DNA of 64,000 bases, taken from the NCBI RefSeq assembly GCF_002910915.1, contig NZ_NEUF01000139.1:1-64000 (forward strand). Direction: 5' to 3'. Below are positions 24,048-32,334 of the stretch, in pieces; positions within the stretch are counted from its first letter, which is position 1, and each line of letters starts with the position of its first letter. The position numbers and the translations under genes were made by a program. Under the pieces are notes generated by a model. The model saw only the letters and a list, made by a program, of their open reading frames with translations, had not been told where the DNA came from and ran no database searches. Source of the stretch: Streptomyces sp. SM10. GTDB lineage: Bacteria; Actinomycetota; Actinomycetes; Streptomycetales; Streptomycetaceae.

Positions 24048-25711
24048 CCGGGTCGATCTACGCGGCGAAGCCCTGGACCGCCCTGCTCAGTGAGGCCCAG
24101 CTCGCCCCCGTCCACCCCGCCGAGACGATGGTTCACGCCTTCCGCGCTGCCGTCGGACGGGCCCCGGACCACACCGCGCTCGCCTACTTCGACGGACGCC
24201 TCAGCTACCGCGAGACGGACGAGCTGTCCGACTCCGTGGCGGGACACCTCGCCGCCGAGGGGCTGGGGCGCGGGGACCGCGTCGCGATCATGCTCCAGAA
24301 CACTCCGCACTTCGTGATCGCCCTGCTCGGCGCCTGGAAGGCCGGCGCGACCGTCGTCCCGCTCAACCCGATGTACAAGTCCGGCGAGGTCGGGCACGTG
24401 CTGAAGGACGCGGAGGTGACCGCGCTGATCTGCTCCGACCGGGCCTGGGACTCCTATCTGCGGGCCACCGCCGAGGCGGCCCCGAGCGTGAGCATCGCCC
24501 TCACGGCCTGCGAGCTCGACCTCCAGTCGGCCGACGACCCCCGGGTGCTCGGCTTCGGGAGGCTTCCCGCACCCGGCGCCGACGACCTGGCGTCGGACCT
24601 GGTGGCCGTCGCCCGCCGAGGTCTCCCCGCCCCCGCCGGCCGCGAGCTCACCGCCTCGGACACCGCCCTGATCAGCTACACCTCCGGGACGAGCGGCACC
24701 CCCAAGGGAGCCATGAACTCCCAGGGCAACATCATGGTCAACGCGGAGCGGCAGAGGGCGGGCCACCCCATCGCCGAGGGCTCGGCCTACTTCGCGCTCG
24801 CCCCGCTCTTCCACATCACCGGCATGGTGTGCCAGCTCGCCGCGTGCATCGCCAACGCGGGCACCCTCGTCCTGGCCTACCGCTTCGAGGCGAGCGTCGT
24901 CCTGGAGGCCTTCGCCGAGCACCGCCCCGCCTACACGGTGGGCCCCTCGACCGCCTTCATGGCGCTTGCCGCGCACCCCGGGGCGACCCGGGAGCACTTC
25001 GCCTCCTTCCAGGTGATCTCCTCCGGTGGCGCGCCGCTGCCGCCCGCACTCGTGGAGAAGTTCCGCGAGGGGTTCGGCCCCTACATCCGCAACGGCTACG
25101 GACTCACCGAGTGCACCGCGCCCTGCGCCTCCGTACCGCCGGAGCACGAGGCACCCGTCGACCCCGTCTCGGGGACCCTCTCGGTCGGTGTCCCCGGACC
25201 CGACACCGTGGTCCGGATCGTCGACGAGCTGGGCGGGGACGTCCCCTTCGGCGAGCTGGGCGAGATCGCCGTACGCGGACCGCAGGTCGTCTCCGGCTAC
25301 TGGAACCTCCCGGAGGCCACGGCCGCCGGATTCCCGGACGGGGAACTGCGCACCGGCGACATCGGATTCATGGACACGGCCGGCTGGCTCTACGTCGTGG
25401 ACCGCAAGAAGGACATGATCAACGCCTCCGGCTTCAAGGTCTGGCCCCGGGAGGTGGAGGACGTCCTCTACACCCACCCGGCGGTCCGCGAGGCCGCCGT
25501 CGTGGGCGTCCCCGACGCCTACCGCGGCGAGAGCGTCCGGGCGTATGTGAGCCTGCGCCCGGGAGCCGAGGTGAGCGACGGTGAGCTCGGCGCGTACTGC
25601 AAGGAGCGGCTGGCCGCGTACAAGTACCCGCGCGAAGTGGAGATCCTGGCCGAACTCCCGAAGACGGCGAGTGGGAAGATCCTCAGGCGGGAACTGCGTT
25701 CCCCCCGTTAG
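24044..25711 (+). CDS. Acyl-CoA synthetase (AMP-forming ligase)
   Basis: This is a 555-residue ANL-superfamily enzyme activating a carboxylic acid to its CoA thioester with ATP. The P-loop-like motif ISYTSGTSGTPKGAM, the A5 motif NGYGLTECTAP, the A7/A8 region ELRTGDIGFMD...VDRKKDMINASGFKVWP, and the acyl-adenylate Lys near the C-terminus (PKTASGKILR) are all present. Its ATG overlaps the SDR stop (ATGA), so translation is coupled. A tetR follows after 29 bases. It is the only acid-activating enzyme in the 23-30 kb catabolic set, which makes it the likely entry step. Confidence 0.95.
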   Translation: MTGSIYAAKPWTALLSEAQLAPVHPAETMVHAFRAAVGRAPDHTALAYFDGRLSYRETDELSDSVAGHLAAEGLGRGDRVAIMLQNTPHFVIALLGAWKAGATVVPLNPMYKSGEVGHVLKDAEVTALICSDRAWDSYLRATAEAAPSVSIALTACELDLQSADDPRVLGFGRLPAPGADDLASDLVAVARRGLPAPAGRELTASDTALISYTSGTSGTPKGAMNSQGNIMVNAERQRAGHPIAEGSAYFALAPLFHITGMVCQLAACIANAGTLVLAYRFEASVVLEAFAEHRPAYTVGPSTAFMALAAHPGATREHFASFQVISSGGAPLPPALVEKFREGFGPYIRNGYGLTECTAPCASVPPEHEAPVDPVSGTLSVGVPGPDTVVRIVDELGGDVPFGELGEIAVRGPQVVSGYWNLPEATAAGFPDGELRTGDIGFMDTAGWLYVVDRKKDMINASGFKVWPREVEDVLYTHPAVREAAVVGVPDAYRGESVRAYVSLRPGAEVSDGELGAYCKERLAAYKYPREVEILAELPKTASGKILRRELRSPR

Positions 25712-25740
25712 AACAGTTCACGCACGGTACGAGAGGGCAG

Positions 25741-26343
25741 GTGGCGGCAATGGCCAAGGCGACGGACGGGAACGGGGCCCCCGTCCCCCAGAGGCTGCTG
25801 GCCGCCGCCACCCGCCTCTTCGCGGAACGCGGCTACGACCGCACCTCCGTCCAGGAGATCGTCGAGGCGGCGGGGGTCACCAAGGGGGCGCTCTACCACT
25901 ACTTCGGCTCCAAGGAGGACCTCCTCCACGAGGTCTACGCCCGGGTGCTGCGGCTCCAGCAGGAGCGGCTCGACGCCTACGCGGACGCCGAGGCGCCGAT
26001 CGAGCAGCGGCTGCGTGACGCGGCGGCGGACGTGGTCGTGACGACCATCGACAACCTCGACGACGCCTCGATCTTCTTCCGCTCGATGCACCACCTGAGC
26101 CCCGAGAAGAACAAGCAGGTCAGGGTGGAGCGACGCCGCTACCACGAGCGCTTCCGTGCCCTGATCGAGGAGGGGCAGCGAGCCGGGGTGTTCTCCTCCG
26201 CGACCCCGGCCGACCTGGTCGTCGACTACCACTTCGGCTCGGTCCACCACCTGTCCACCTGGTACAGCCCCGAGGGCCCGCTCACCCAGCAGGAGGTCGC
26301 CGACCACCTGGCGGACCTGCTGCTGAAGGCTCTGCGTCCCTGA
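25741..26343 (+). CDS. TetR-family regulator of the SDR-ligase operon
   Basis: This is a 200-residue TetR protein. The HTH lies at residues ~15-60 (TSVQEIVEAAGVTKGALYHY, then FGSKEDLLHEVYARV), and the C-terminal domain matches those of fatty-acid-type regulators. The start is the GTG at 25741, ten bases after GAGAGGG; the ATG at 25750 is the alternative. Being third in the operon whose promoter holds the ATACCGACTGGT site, it is the best candidate to bind that site and the one before the kinase-ACAD operon at 30.4 kb. Confidence 0.9.
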   Translation: MAAMAKATDGNGAPVPQRLLAAATRLFAERGYDRTSVQEIVEAAGVTKGALYHYFGSKEDLLHEVYARVLRLQQERLDAYADAEAPIEQRLRDAAADVVVTTIDNLDDASIFFRSMHHLSPEKNKQVRVERRRYHERFRALIEEGQRAGVFSSATPADLVVDYHFGSVHHLSTWYSPEGPLTQQEVADHLADLLLKALRP

Positions 26344-26747
26344 CCGCGCCGGTGGACGCCGCCGCGCCGTCCACCAGCTGCCGCAGCAGGACCCCGGCCG
26401 CCGGATTGCGGGGCTCCGGGGCCCGGCCCGCCAGCACCACCGTCCGCCCCGGCCTGCGGCGTCCGGGGCGAGACGGGCGAGGTCCAGCTCACCGGCGCGT
26501 ACCTCCGCGCACTTTCTCTGACGTGCCATCAGCCCTCTGGGGGCCACTGAGGCCTGTGCGGGGGCGTCGGGATCCATCGTCCGTTATGCGGACACTGCTG
26601 TCCGAAACCCACCCTTGACGGTACTCGGTCATCTACCCGAGCATCGGGGACGCGCTTCCAGCCTCACCGCTCCAGGTCCAGGGCCGTGCACAGCCCTGGG
26701 ACCCCCCGCACGTTCCGTCAGTCCCCGAACGGAATCCGGAGCCCCAG
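26344..26747. other. 404-base gap without a convincing gene
   Basis: No frame here has start, ribosome site and typical codon bias together. A minus-strand stretch at ~26350-26480 could encode about 40 residues (TVVLAGRAPEPRNPAAGVLL region) that faintly recall the end of a LysR-type regulator, so a decayed gene is possible. The last ~130 bases must hold the aminopeptidase promoter; I cannot point to -35/-10 boxes with confidence. Confidence 0.35.
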
Positions 26748-28055
26748 ATGAGACCTGCACGACTCAGATCCCTGCCCGCCGCCGCACTCGCCGTGGCGGC
26801 CCTGCTGGCGACTGCCGCACCGGCCGTCCAGGCCGCACCCGCGAAGGTCGCCGCCGCCCCCGACATCCCGCTCGCCAACGTCAAGGCGCACCTCACCCAG
26901 CTCCAGTCGATCGCCACCGCCAACAGCGGCAACCGCGCCCACGGAAGGGCCGGTTACAAGGCGTCCGTCGACTACGTGAAGGCCAAGCTGGACGCGGCCG
27001 GATACACCACCGCGCTCCAGCAGTTCACCTCCGGCGGTGCCACCGGGTACAACCTGATCGCCGACTGGCCGGGCGGTGACCCGAACCAGGTCCTCATGGC
27101 CGGCTCCCACCTCGACTCGGTGACCTCGGGCGCCGGGATCAACGACAACGGCTCCGGATCGGCCGCCGTGCTGGAGACCGCCCTCGCGGTGTCCCGGGCG
27201 CAGCTCGCACCGGACAAGCACCTGCGCTTCGCCTGGTGGGGAGCCGAGGAGCTGGGCCTCGTGGGCTCGAAGTACTACGTGAACAACCTGGCCTCCACCG
27301 AGCGCGCCAAGCTCGCCGGCTACCTCAACTTCGACATGATCGGCTCGCCCAACCCCGGGTACTTCGTGTACGACGACGACCCCGTCATCGAGCAGACCTT
27401 CAAGGACTACTACGCGGGGCTCTCCATACCCACCGAGATAGAGACCGAGGGCGACGGCCGCTCCGACCACGCCCCGTTCAAGAACGCGGGCGTACCGGTC
27501 GGCGGGCTCTTCTCCGGCGCGGACTACACCAAGACGAGCGCCCAGGCCCAGAAGTGGGGCGGTACGGCGGGACAGGCCTTCGACCGCTGCTACCACTCGT
27601 CGTGCGACACGACGGCGAACATCAACGACACGGCCCTGGACCGCAACAGCGACGCCGTCGCCCATGCGATATGGACCCTGTCCGCCGGGACGGTCACGCC
27701 GCCGACCGGCACCGTCTTCAGCAACGCGGCCAACGTCAACGTGCCCGACAACGGCGCCGCGGTGACCTCCTCGGTCGTGGTGACCGGGCGCACGGGCAAC
27801 GCCCCGTCCGCGCTCAAGGTCGGTGTGGACATCAAACACACCTACCGCGGTGACCTCGTCGTCGATCTGCTGGCGCCGGACGGCACGGCCTACCGGCTCA
27901 AGAACTCCAGCGGCAGCGACTCGGCGGACAACGTGATCGCGACCTACACGGTCAACGCGTCGAGCGAGGCCGCCAACGGCACCTGGAGACTCCAGGTCCG
28001 GGACGTCGCCGCGCGGGACACCGGCTACATCGACAGCTGGCAGCTCACCTTCTGA
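26748..28055 (+). CDS. Secreted M28 aminopeptidase with P-domain
   Basis: This is a 435-residue extracellular zinc peptidase of the Streptomyces griseus aminopeptidase type. A Sec signal peptide covers residues 1-29. The M28 catalytic domain spans ~45-320 with the two-zinc ligands in GSHLDSV, GINDNGSGS, WWGAEELGLVG, NFDMIGSPN and GRSDHAPF. A C-terminal P/homoB domain (~330-435, ending DSWQLTF) probably aids stability or substrate binding. It removes N-terminal hydrophobic residues from peptides. It stands alone between two catabolic operons and ends at a perfect terminator. The start ATG at 26748 follows GGAGCCCCAG. Confidence 0.95.
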   Translation: MRPARLRSLPAAALAVAALLATAAPAVQAAPAKVAAAPDIPLANVKAHLTQLQSIATANSGNRAHGRAGYKASVDYVKAKLDAAGYTTALQQFTSGGATGYNLIADWPGGDPNQVLMAGSHLDSVTSGAGINDNGSGSAAVLETALAVSRAQLAPDKHLRFAWWGAEELGLVGSKYYVNNLASTERAKLAGYLNFDMIGSPNPGYFVYDDDPVIEQTFKDYYAGLSIPTEIETEGDGRSDHAPFKNAGVPVGGLFSGADYTKTSAQAQKWGGTAGQAFDRCYHSSCDTTANINDTALDRNSDAVAHAIWTLSAGTVTPPTGTVFSNAANVNVPDNGAAVTSSVVVTGRTGNAPSALKVGVDIKHTYRGDLVVDLLAPDGTAYRLKNSSGSDSADNVIATYTVNASSEAANGTWRLQVRDVAARDTGYIDSWQLTF

Positions 28056-28059
28056 CCCG

Positions 28060-28089
28060 ACGGGGAGGCGCCGGCCGGCGCCTCCCCGT
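28060..28089. terminator. Perfect 30-base palindrome between aminopeptidase and ACAD genes
   Basis: ACGGGGAGGCGCCGG is followed at once by its reverse complement, giving a 15-base stem (a few central bases form the loop). It lies in the 44-base gap between two convergent genes and should stop both transcripts. Confidence 0.85.
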
Positions 28090-28099
28090 ACCGGTGGTG

Positions 28100-29314
28100 T
28101 CAGAGGTACTTCTTGATCTCGCGCCGGGCCAGCGACCGCTGGTGCACCTCGTCCGGACCGTCGGCCAGCCGCAGCGTCCGCGCCGACGACCAGAGTTCGG
28201 CCAGCGGGTAGTCCTGGCTCACCCCGCCGGCGCCGTACAGCTGCACCGCCCGGTCGAGGATCTCGACGACCGCGCGCGGGGTGGCGATCTTGATCGACTG
28301 GATCTCGGTGTGGGCACCGCGGTTGCCCACCGTGTCCATCAGCCAGGCCGTCTTCAGCACCAGCAGCCTCAGCTGCTCCACCGTCACCCGGGCGTCCGCG
28401 ATCCAGTTCTGGACGACGCCCTGCTGGGCCAGCGGCTTGCCGAAGGCCGTACGGGCCACGGCGCGCCTGCACATCAGCTCGATCGCGCGCTCCGCCATCC
28501 CGATCAGCCGCATGCAGTGGTGGATCCGGCCCGGACCCAGCCGTGCCTGGGCGATGGCGAAGCCGCCGCCCTCCTCGCCGATCAGGTTCGCGGCGGGCAC
28601 CCGCACGTCGGTGAAGACGACCTCTGCGTGGCCGCCGTGGGAGTGGTCCTCGTAGCCGTAGACCTGCATCGCGCGGCGCACTTCGAGGCCGGGGGTGTCG
28701 CGGGGGACGAGGATCATGGACTGCTGGCGGCGGATGTCCTCGCTGTCCGGGTCGGTCTTGCCCATCACGATGAACACCGCACAGTCCGGGTTCATCGCCC
28801 CGGAGATGTACCACTTGCGGCCGTTGATGACGTAGTCGTCACCGTCCCGGGCGATCCGCGTCTCGATGTTCGTCGCGTCCGACGAGGCCACCTCGGGCTC
28901 CGTCATCGCGAAGGCCGAGCGGATCTCCCCGGCGAGCAGCGGCTCCAGCCACTGCTTCTTCTGCTCGTCCGACCCGAACTGGAAGAGCACCTCCATGTTC
29001 CCGGTGTCCGGGGCGGCGCAGTTCAGCGCCGTCGGCGCCAGGTGCGGGCTGCGGCCGGTGATCTCGGCGAGCGGGGCGTACTGGAGGTTCGTCAGCCCGG
29101 CGCCGTACTCCGCGTCCGGGAGGAAGACGTTCCACAACCCCTGCCTGCGGGCCTCGGCCTTGAGGTCCTCCACGATCTGCGGGGTGTCCCATGGCGACGC
29201 CAGTGCCGCGCGCTGCTCCTCGGCGACCTCCTCGGCCGGGTACACGTGCTCGTCCATGAACGTGAGCAGTTTCGTGCGCAGCTCTTCGGTACGGGCGTCG
29301 AATGCGAAGTCCAT
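28100..29314 (-). CDS. ACAD10/11-like acyl-CoA dehydrogenase-family protein
   Basis: This is a 404-residue acyl-CoA dehydrogenase fold. FAD/substrate motifs FAMTEPEVASSDATNIETR, WYISGAMNPDCAVFIVMGKT and GRIHHCMRLIGMAERA follow the ACAD10/ACAD11 subfamily, which is fused to a kinase in animals. Where classical enzymes have the catalytic Glu in LYEGT, this one reads LADGPDEVH, with Asp385. In mammals this subfamily works on 4-phosphoacyl-CoA made by the kinase domain; LvaC of the levulinate pathway is related. The gene follows the kinase-like gene by 7 bases on the same strand, which supports that pairing. A conventional dehydrogenase role remains possible. Confidence 0.92.
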   Translation of the reverse strand: MDFAFDARTEELRTKLLTFMDEHVYPAEEVAEEQRAALASPWDTPQIVEDLKAEARRQGLWNVFLPDAEYGAGLTNLQYAPLAEITGRSPHLAPTALNCAAPDTGNMEVLFQFGSDEQKKQWLEPLLAGEIRSAFAMTEPEVASSDATNIETRIARDGDDYVINGRKWYISGAMNPDCAVFIVMGKTDPDSEDIRRQQSMILVPRDTPGLEVRRAMQVYGYEDHSHGGHAEVVFTDVRVPAANLIGEEGGGFAIAQARLGPGRIHHCMRLIGMAERAIELMCRRAVARTAFGKPLAQQGVVQNWIADARVTVEQLRLLVLKTAWLMDTVGNRGAHTEIQSIKIATPRAVVEILDRAVQLYGAGGVSQDYPLAELWSSARTLRLADGPDEVHQRSLARREIKKYL

Positions 29315-29321
29315 GGGGTGA

Positions 29322-30344
29322 TCAGCCTTCCTTGAGGGTGGTGAGGCCGTGCGCGATGAAGACGGGGACCAGGTCGCCGATGCGGTCGAAGCCGGCGCCG
29401 ACGGTCTGCCCGAGGGTGTAGCGGTAGTGGATGCCCTCGAGGATCACGGCGAGCTTGAACCACGCGAAGGCCGTGTACCAGGAGATGGCGGAGGTGTCGC
29501 GGCCGGAGCGGGCCGCGTAGCGCTCGATCAGCTCGGCGGGGCCGGGGTGTCCGGGCGCGCCGCTCGTGGTGGAGACGGGTGAGGCCGGCAGGTCCAGGTC
29601 GGAGCTGTACATCACCAGCAGGCCGAGGTCGGTCAGCGGGTCGCCGAGCGTGGACATCTCCCAGTCCAGCACCGCCCTGATCCGGTCGTCCTGGCCGATC
29701 AGCACGTTGTCCAGGCGGTAGTCGCCGTGGACGACGGTGGGCGCGGGGGAGGCGGGGAGCTCCCGGCCGAGGGCCGCGTGCAGTTCGTCGATCCCGGCGA
29801 GCTCGCGGTTGCGCGAGGCGTCCAGCTGCTTGCCCCAGCGCCGCAGCTGCCGGTCGAGGAAGCCGTCCGGACGCCCGAAGTCACCGAGGCCGACGGCCGC
29901 CGGATCCACGGCGTGCAGGTCCACCAGGGTGTCGACGAGCCCCAGGACGACGGCCCTGGTCCGCTCGGCGCCGAGCGGGGCGAGCTGCTCGGCGGTCCGG
30001 TACGGGGTGCCCTCGACGTACTCCATGACGTAGAAGGGCGAGCCGATGACGGCGTCGTCCTCGCAGAGCAGGAGGGTCTCCGGGACCGGGACCGGCGTCG
30101 GGTGGAGGGCGCTGATCACCCGGTGCTCGCGCTTCATGTCGTGCGCGGTGGCGAGCACATGGCCCAGGGGAGGCCTGCGCACGACCCACTGCGCGCTCCC
30201 GTCGGTGACGATGTAGGTGAGGTTCGAGCGGCCGCCCTCGATCACCCGGGCGTCGAGCGGCCCCTTCACCAGCCCCGGCCGCTCCCGGTCGAGATGGCCG
30301 CGCAGCAGGTCGAGGTCGAGACCTGGCGGGTGGACTGGGCTCAT
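29322..30344 (-). CDS. APH-like phosphotransferase (ACAD11 kinase-domain/LvaA type)
   Basis: This is a 340-residue aminoglycoside-phosphotransferase-fold kinase. The nucleotide-binding region includes EGGRSNLTYIVTDG, the Brenner motif is HGDYRLDNVL (His206-Asp208), and the metal-binding segment reads VLDWEMSTLGDPLTDLG, nearly a signature of the ACAD10/11 kinase domains. The ATG at 30344, with GGAGG eight bases upstream, is preferred to the GTG at 30353. The protein is the first gene of a two-gene operon with the ACAD-like enzyme. Predicted role: phosphorylation of the 4-hydroxyl of a 4-hydroxyacyl-CoA. Drug resistance is unlikely from the sequence type. Confidence 0.9.
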   Translation of the reverse strand: MSPVHPPGLDLDLLRGHLDRERPGLVKGPLDARVIEGGRSNLTYIVTDGSAQWVVRRPPLGHVLATAHDMKREHRVISALHPTPVPVPETLLLCEDDAVIGSPFYVMEYVEGTPYRTAEQLAPLGAERTRAVVLGLVDTLVDLHAVDPAAVGLGDFGRPDGFLDRQLRRWGKQLDASRNRELAGIDELHAALGRELPASPAPTVVHGDYRLDNVLIGQDDRIRAVLDWEMSTLGDPLTDLGLLVMYSSDLDLPASPVSTTSGAPGHPGPAELIERYAARSGRDTSAISWYTAFAWFKLAVILEGIHYRYTLGQTVGAGFDRIGDLVPVFIAHGLTTLKEG

Positions 30345-30383
30345 GGGGCGCACCTCCGGGGCGGTTGAACGGTCGAGACCATG

Positions 30384-30401
30384 ATGCCGACCAGTCGGTA
30401 T
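30384..30401. promoter_or_regulatory. ATACCGACTGGT operator candidate before the kinase-ACAD operon
   Basis: On the minus strand this reads ATACCGACTGGTCGGCAT, a palindrome with 7 of 9 pairs. Its first 12 bases equal the site before the SDR-ligase-tetR operon. It lies 39 bases upstream of the kinase start codon. Confidence 0.6.
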
Positions 30402-30661
30402 GTCGTCCAGTGCCCTCCCGGAATCCGAGAAGTGATCTCCGGCTCCTCCTCGGCGTACGGCTCGGTCGTCCCAGCCCTCGGGACCTCGGCCGCGTGCCCC
30501 TGACCGTGGGCGGGCTCGACCGGGCCGCGTATCTGGAGTCGGCCACCGCCTTCCTCGTCGGACTCCGGCACTCCGGCCACGACCCGCGCACCCTGCCGCC
30601 GCCCTTCCACGTGGTCACGGCCTGAGTTGCGGGTATCCGGGGCCGCGCCGATCGTCGAAGT
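30402..30661. other. Gap with a short unassigned frame
   Basis: A plus-strand frame ends at 30625 with about 40 residues of good codon bias (LTVGGLDRAAYLESATAFLV, then HSGHDPRTLPPPFHV). It lacks a credible ribosome site, and its possible start lies inside the operator region. It may be the end of a truncated gene; I cannot name it. The final 36 bases precede the oxidoreductase start. Confidence 0.3.
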
Positions 30662-31597
30662 ATGAAGGCGATCAGCTACAGCAGGTACGGTCCCGCCGGC
30701 GTCCTGGAGTACGGCGAACGGCCCGATCCCAAGGTCGGCCCCGACTCGGTCCTGGTGAAGGTGCGGGCCGCCGCCGTGAACCCCGTCGACTGGAAGGCCC
30801 GCGAGGGCTATCTCCAGGCCGGGCTGGAAGCGGTCTTCCCCGTCATCCCCGGCTGGGACGTCTCCGGCGTCGTCGTCCAGCCCGGGGCGGCCGTCGACGA
30901 GTTCGCCGTGGGCGACGAGGTCATCGGCTACGTGCGCGAGGACTTCCTCTCGCGCGGGACCTTCGCCGAGTACGTCGCCGCACCCGTGCGCACCCTCGCC
31001 CGCAAGCCCCTGAGCATCGGCTTCGAGGAGGCGGCGGGGCTCCCGCTGTGCGGTCTCACCGCCTACCAGGTGCTGCACCACAGCCTGAAGGTCCAGGGGG
31101 GCGAGACGGTCCTCGTCCACGCGGCCGCCGGCGGGGTCGGATCGCTCGCGGTCCAGCTCGCCCGGCACGCGGGCTGCCGGGTCGTCGGCACCGCCGGGCC
31201 CCACAACCACGACTACGTACGCCGCCTCGGCGGCGAACCGGTCGAGTACGGCGAGGGCCTGGCCGCCCGGCTGCGGGACCTCGCCCCCGACGGCTTCGAC
31301 GCGGCCTTCGACACCGTGGGCGGGGAGGCGCTCCGGGTCTCCGCCGAGACCCTCGCCACCGGCGGCCGCCTCGCGTCGATCGCCGACGCCGAGGTCTTCT
31401 CCTACGGCGGGCGCTACGCCTTCGTACGGCCCGACGCCACGGACCTCGCCCACCTCGCCGGCCTCGCCGAGCAAGGCATCGTCTCCGTCCACGTGGACCG
31501 GGTGTTCCCCCTGGAGCAGGCCGCCGAGGCCTACCGGCTCAACGAGCAGGGGCGCACCCGGGGCAAGATCGTCGTCTCCGTGGAGTGGGAGGACTGA
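30662..31597 (+). CDS. NADP-dependent quinone oxidoreductase-like MDR enzyme
   Basis: This is a 311-residue zinc-free medium-chain dehydrogenase. It shows the N-terminal GroES-like fold (AVNPVDWKAREGYL, PGWDVSGVV), the quinone-oxidoreductase segment GLTAYQVLHHSLKVQGGETV and the cofactor-binding HAAAGGVGSLAVQLARHAGC. The C-terminus (LNEQGRTRGKIVVSVEW) is typical. These enzymes reduce quinones or the double bond of alpha,beta-unsaturated carbonyls with NADPH. The gene stands alone and converges on the DUF202 pair 33 bases away. There is no regulator next to it. Confidence 0.92.
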   Translation: MKAISYSRYGPAGVLEYGERPDPKVGPDSVLVKVRAAAVNPVDWKAREGYLQAGLEAVFPVIPGWDVSGVVVQPGAAVDEFAVGDEVIGYVREDFLSRGTFAEYVAAPVRTLARKPLSIGFEEAAGLPLCGLTAYQVLHHSLKVQGGETVLVHAAAGGVGSLAVQLARHAGCRVVGTAGPHNHDYVRRLGGEPVEYGEGLAARLRDLAPDGFDAAFDTVGGEALRVSAETLATGGRLASIADAEVFSYGGRYAFVRPDATDLAHLAGLAEQGIVSVHVDRVFPLEQAAEAYRLNEQGRTRGKIVVSVEWED

Positions 31598-31630
31598 GGG
31601 CCGCGGCCGGCCGTCCGGCGATGTGGCGGG

Positions 31631-31942
31631 TCAGAACAGCATCGCGGCGGCGAAGACCGCCAGTGCCACCGTGCACGCGGCCGCCGTCAGAGCACGGCGC
31701 GCCGACAGCGGGGCGGGCTCCGCGCTCCCCATGCCGGTCACCCTGCGGTGCGCCACCGCCAGGAACCCCACCCAGGCCAGCAGGGACAGGGCCACCGCGA
31801 TCATCCCGGTCATGGTCGCCCCGCCGTGCAGGGCCTGCCGCACCGCGAGCAGGGCCACCACCGTGCACGACAGGGTGGTGCGCCGCCAGGCCAGCCGCGT
31901 CCGCTCGGGCTGCAGACCGGGATCACGCTCCGCGGGGGTCAC
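31631..31942 (-). CDS. DUF202 membrane protein (second of a pair)
   Basis: This is a 103-residue protein with three predicted transmembrane helices and the DUF202 signature near its N-terminus (LQPERTRLAWRRTTLSCTVV). The function of the family is unknown. The GTG start at 31942 overlaps the stop of the upstream DUF202 gene (GTGA), so the two are translationally coupled and may form a heteromeric membrane complex. Confidence 0.85.
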   Translation of the reverse strand: MTPAERDPGLQPERTRLAWRRTTLSCTVVALLAVRQALHGGATMTGMIAVALSLLAWVGFLAVAHRRVTGMGSAEPAPLSARRALTAAACTVALAVFAAAMLF

Positions 31943-32334
31943 CGGCCCTCCCAGCCGAACAGGACCACCACCACCATCGCGACCGCCACCACGGCCACCA
32001 CGAGGCTGAGCAGCGCGGGGAAGCGGGACGACGGGAGATCCTCGCCGCGCCGCATCGCCCGCTCGCACCGCACCCAGTGGTTGACCGCGCGCAGGGAGCA
32101 GAGCACCCCTGCCGCCAGAAGTCCGAGAGCCAGGCCGGTGCGGACGCCCCAGGCCAGCTCCGGGAGGAACTGGTCGACGGCGAAGCCGCCGCCGATGAGC
32201 GCGAGGGCCGTCCGGATCCAGGCGAGGAAGGTGCGCTCGTTGGCCAGGGAGAAGCGGTAGTCGGGAGTGTCGCCCTCCTCGCGGATCCGCTCCGGCGCGA
32301 GCCACAGCCGCAGGCCCCGTACGAAGTCGCTCAC
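31939..32334 (-). CDS. DUF202/YidH-like membrane protein (first of a pair)
   Basis: This is a 131-residue protein with three helices and the DUF202 motif FSLANERTFLAWIRTALALI. YidH-like proteins are small inner-membrane proteins of unknown role. The GTG start at 32334 overlaps the nudix stop (GTGA) and its own stop overlaps the next DUF202 start. It is the third gene of a tightly packed four-gene minus-strand operon. Confidence 0.87.
   Translation of the reverse strand: MSDFVRGLRLWLAPERIREEGDTPDYRFSLANERTFLAWIRTALALIGGGFAVDQFLPELAWGVRTGLALGLLAAGVLCSLRAVNHWVRCERAMRRGEDLPSSRFPALLSLVVAVVAVAMVVVVLFGWEGR

Noticed and set aside
29322..30344. Aminoglycoside resistance gene
   Set aside because: The APH fold is present, but the sequence type and the coupled ACAD gene point to the ACAD11/LvaA group, not to drug-modifying enzymes.
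30365..30625. A possible 86-residue protein in the gap before the quinone oxidoreductase
   Set aside because: Its start lies in the operator region of the opposite operon, with no ribosome site; only the last ~40 residues look coding, so I list it as unassigned.
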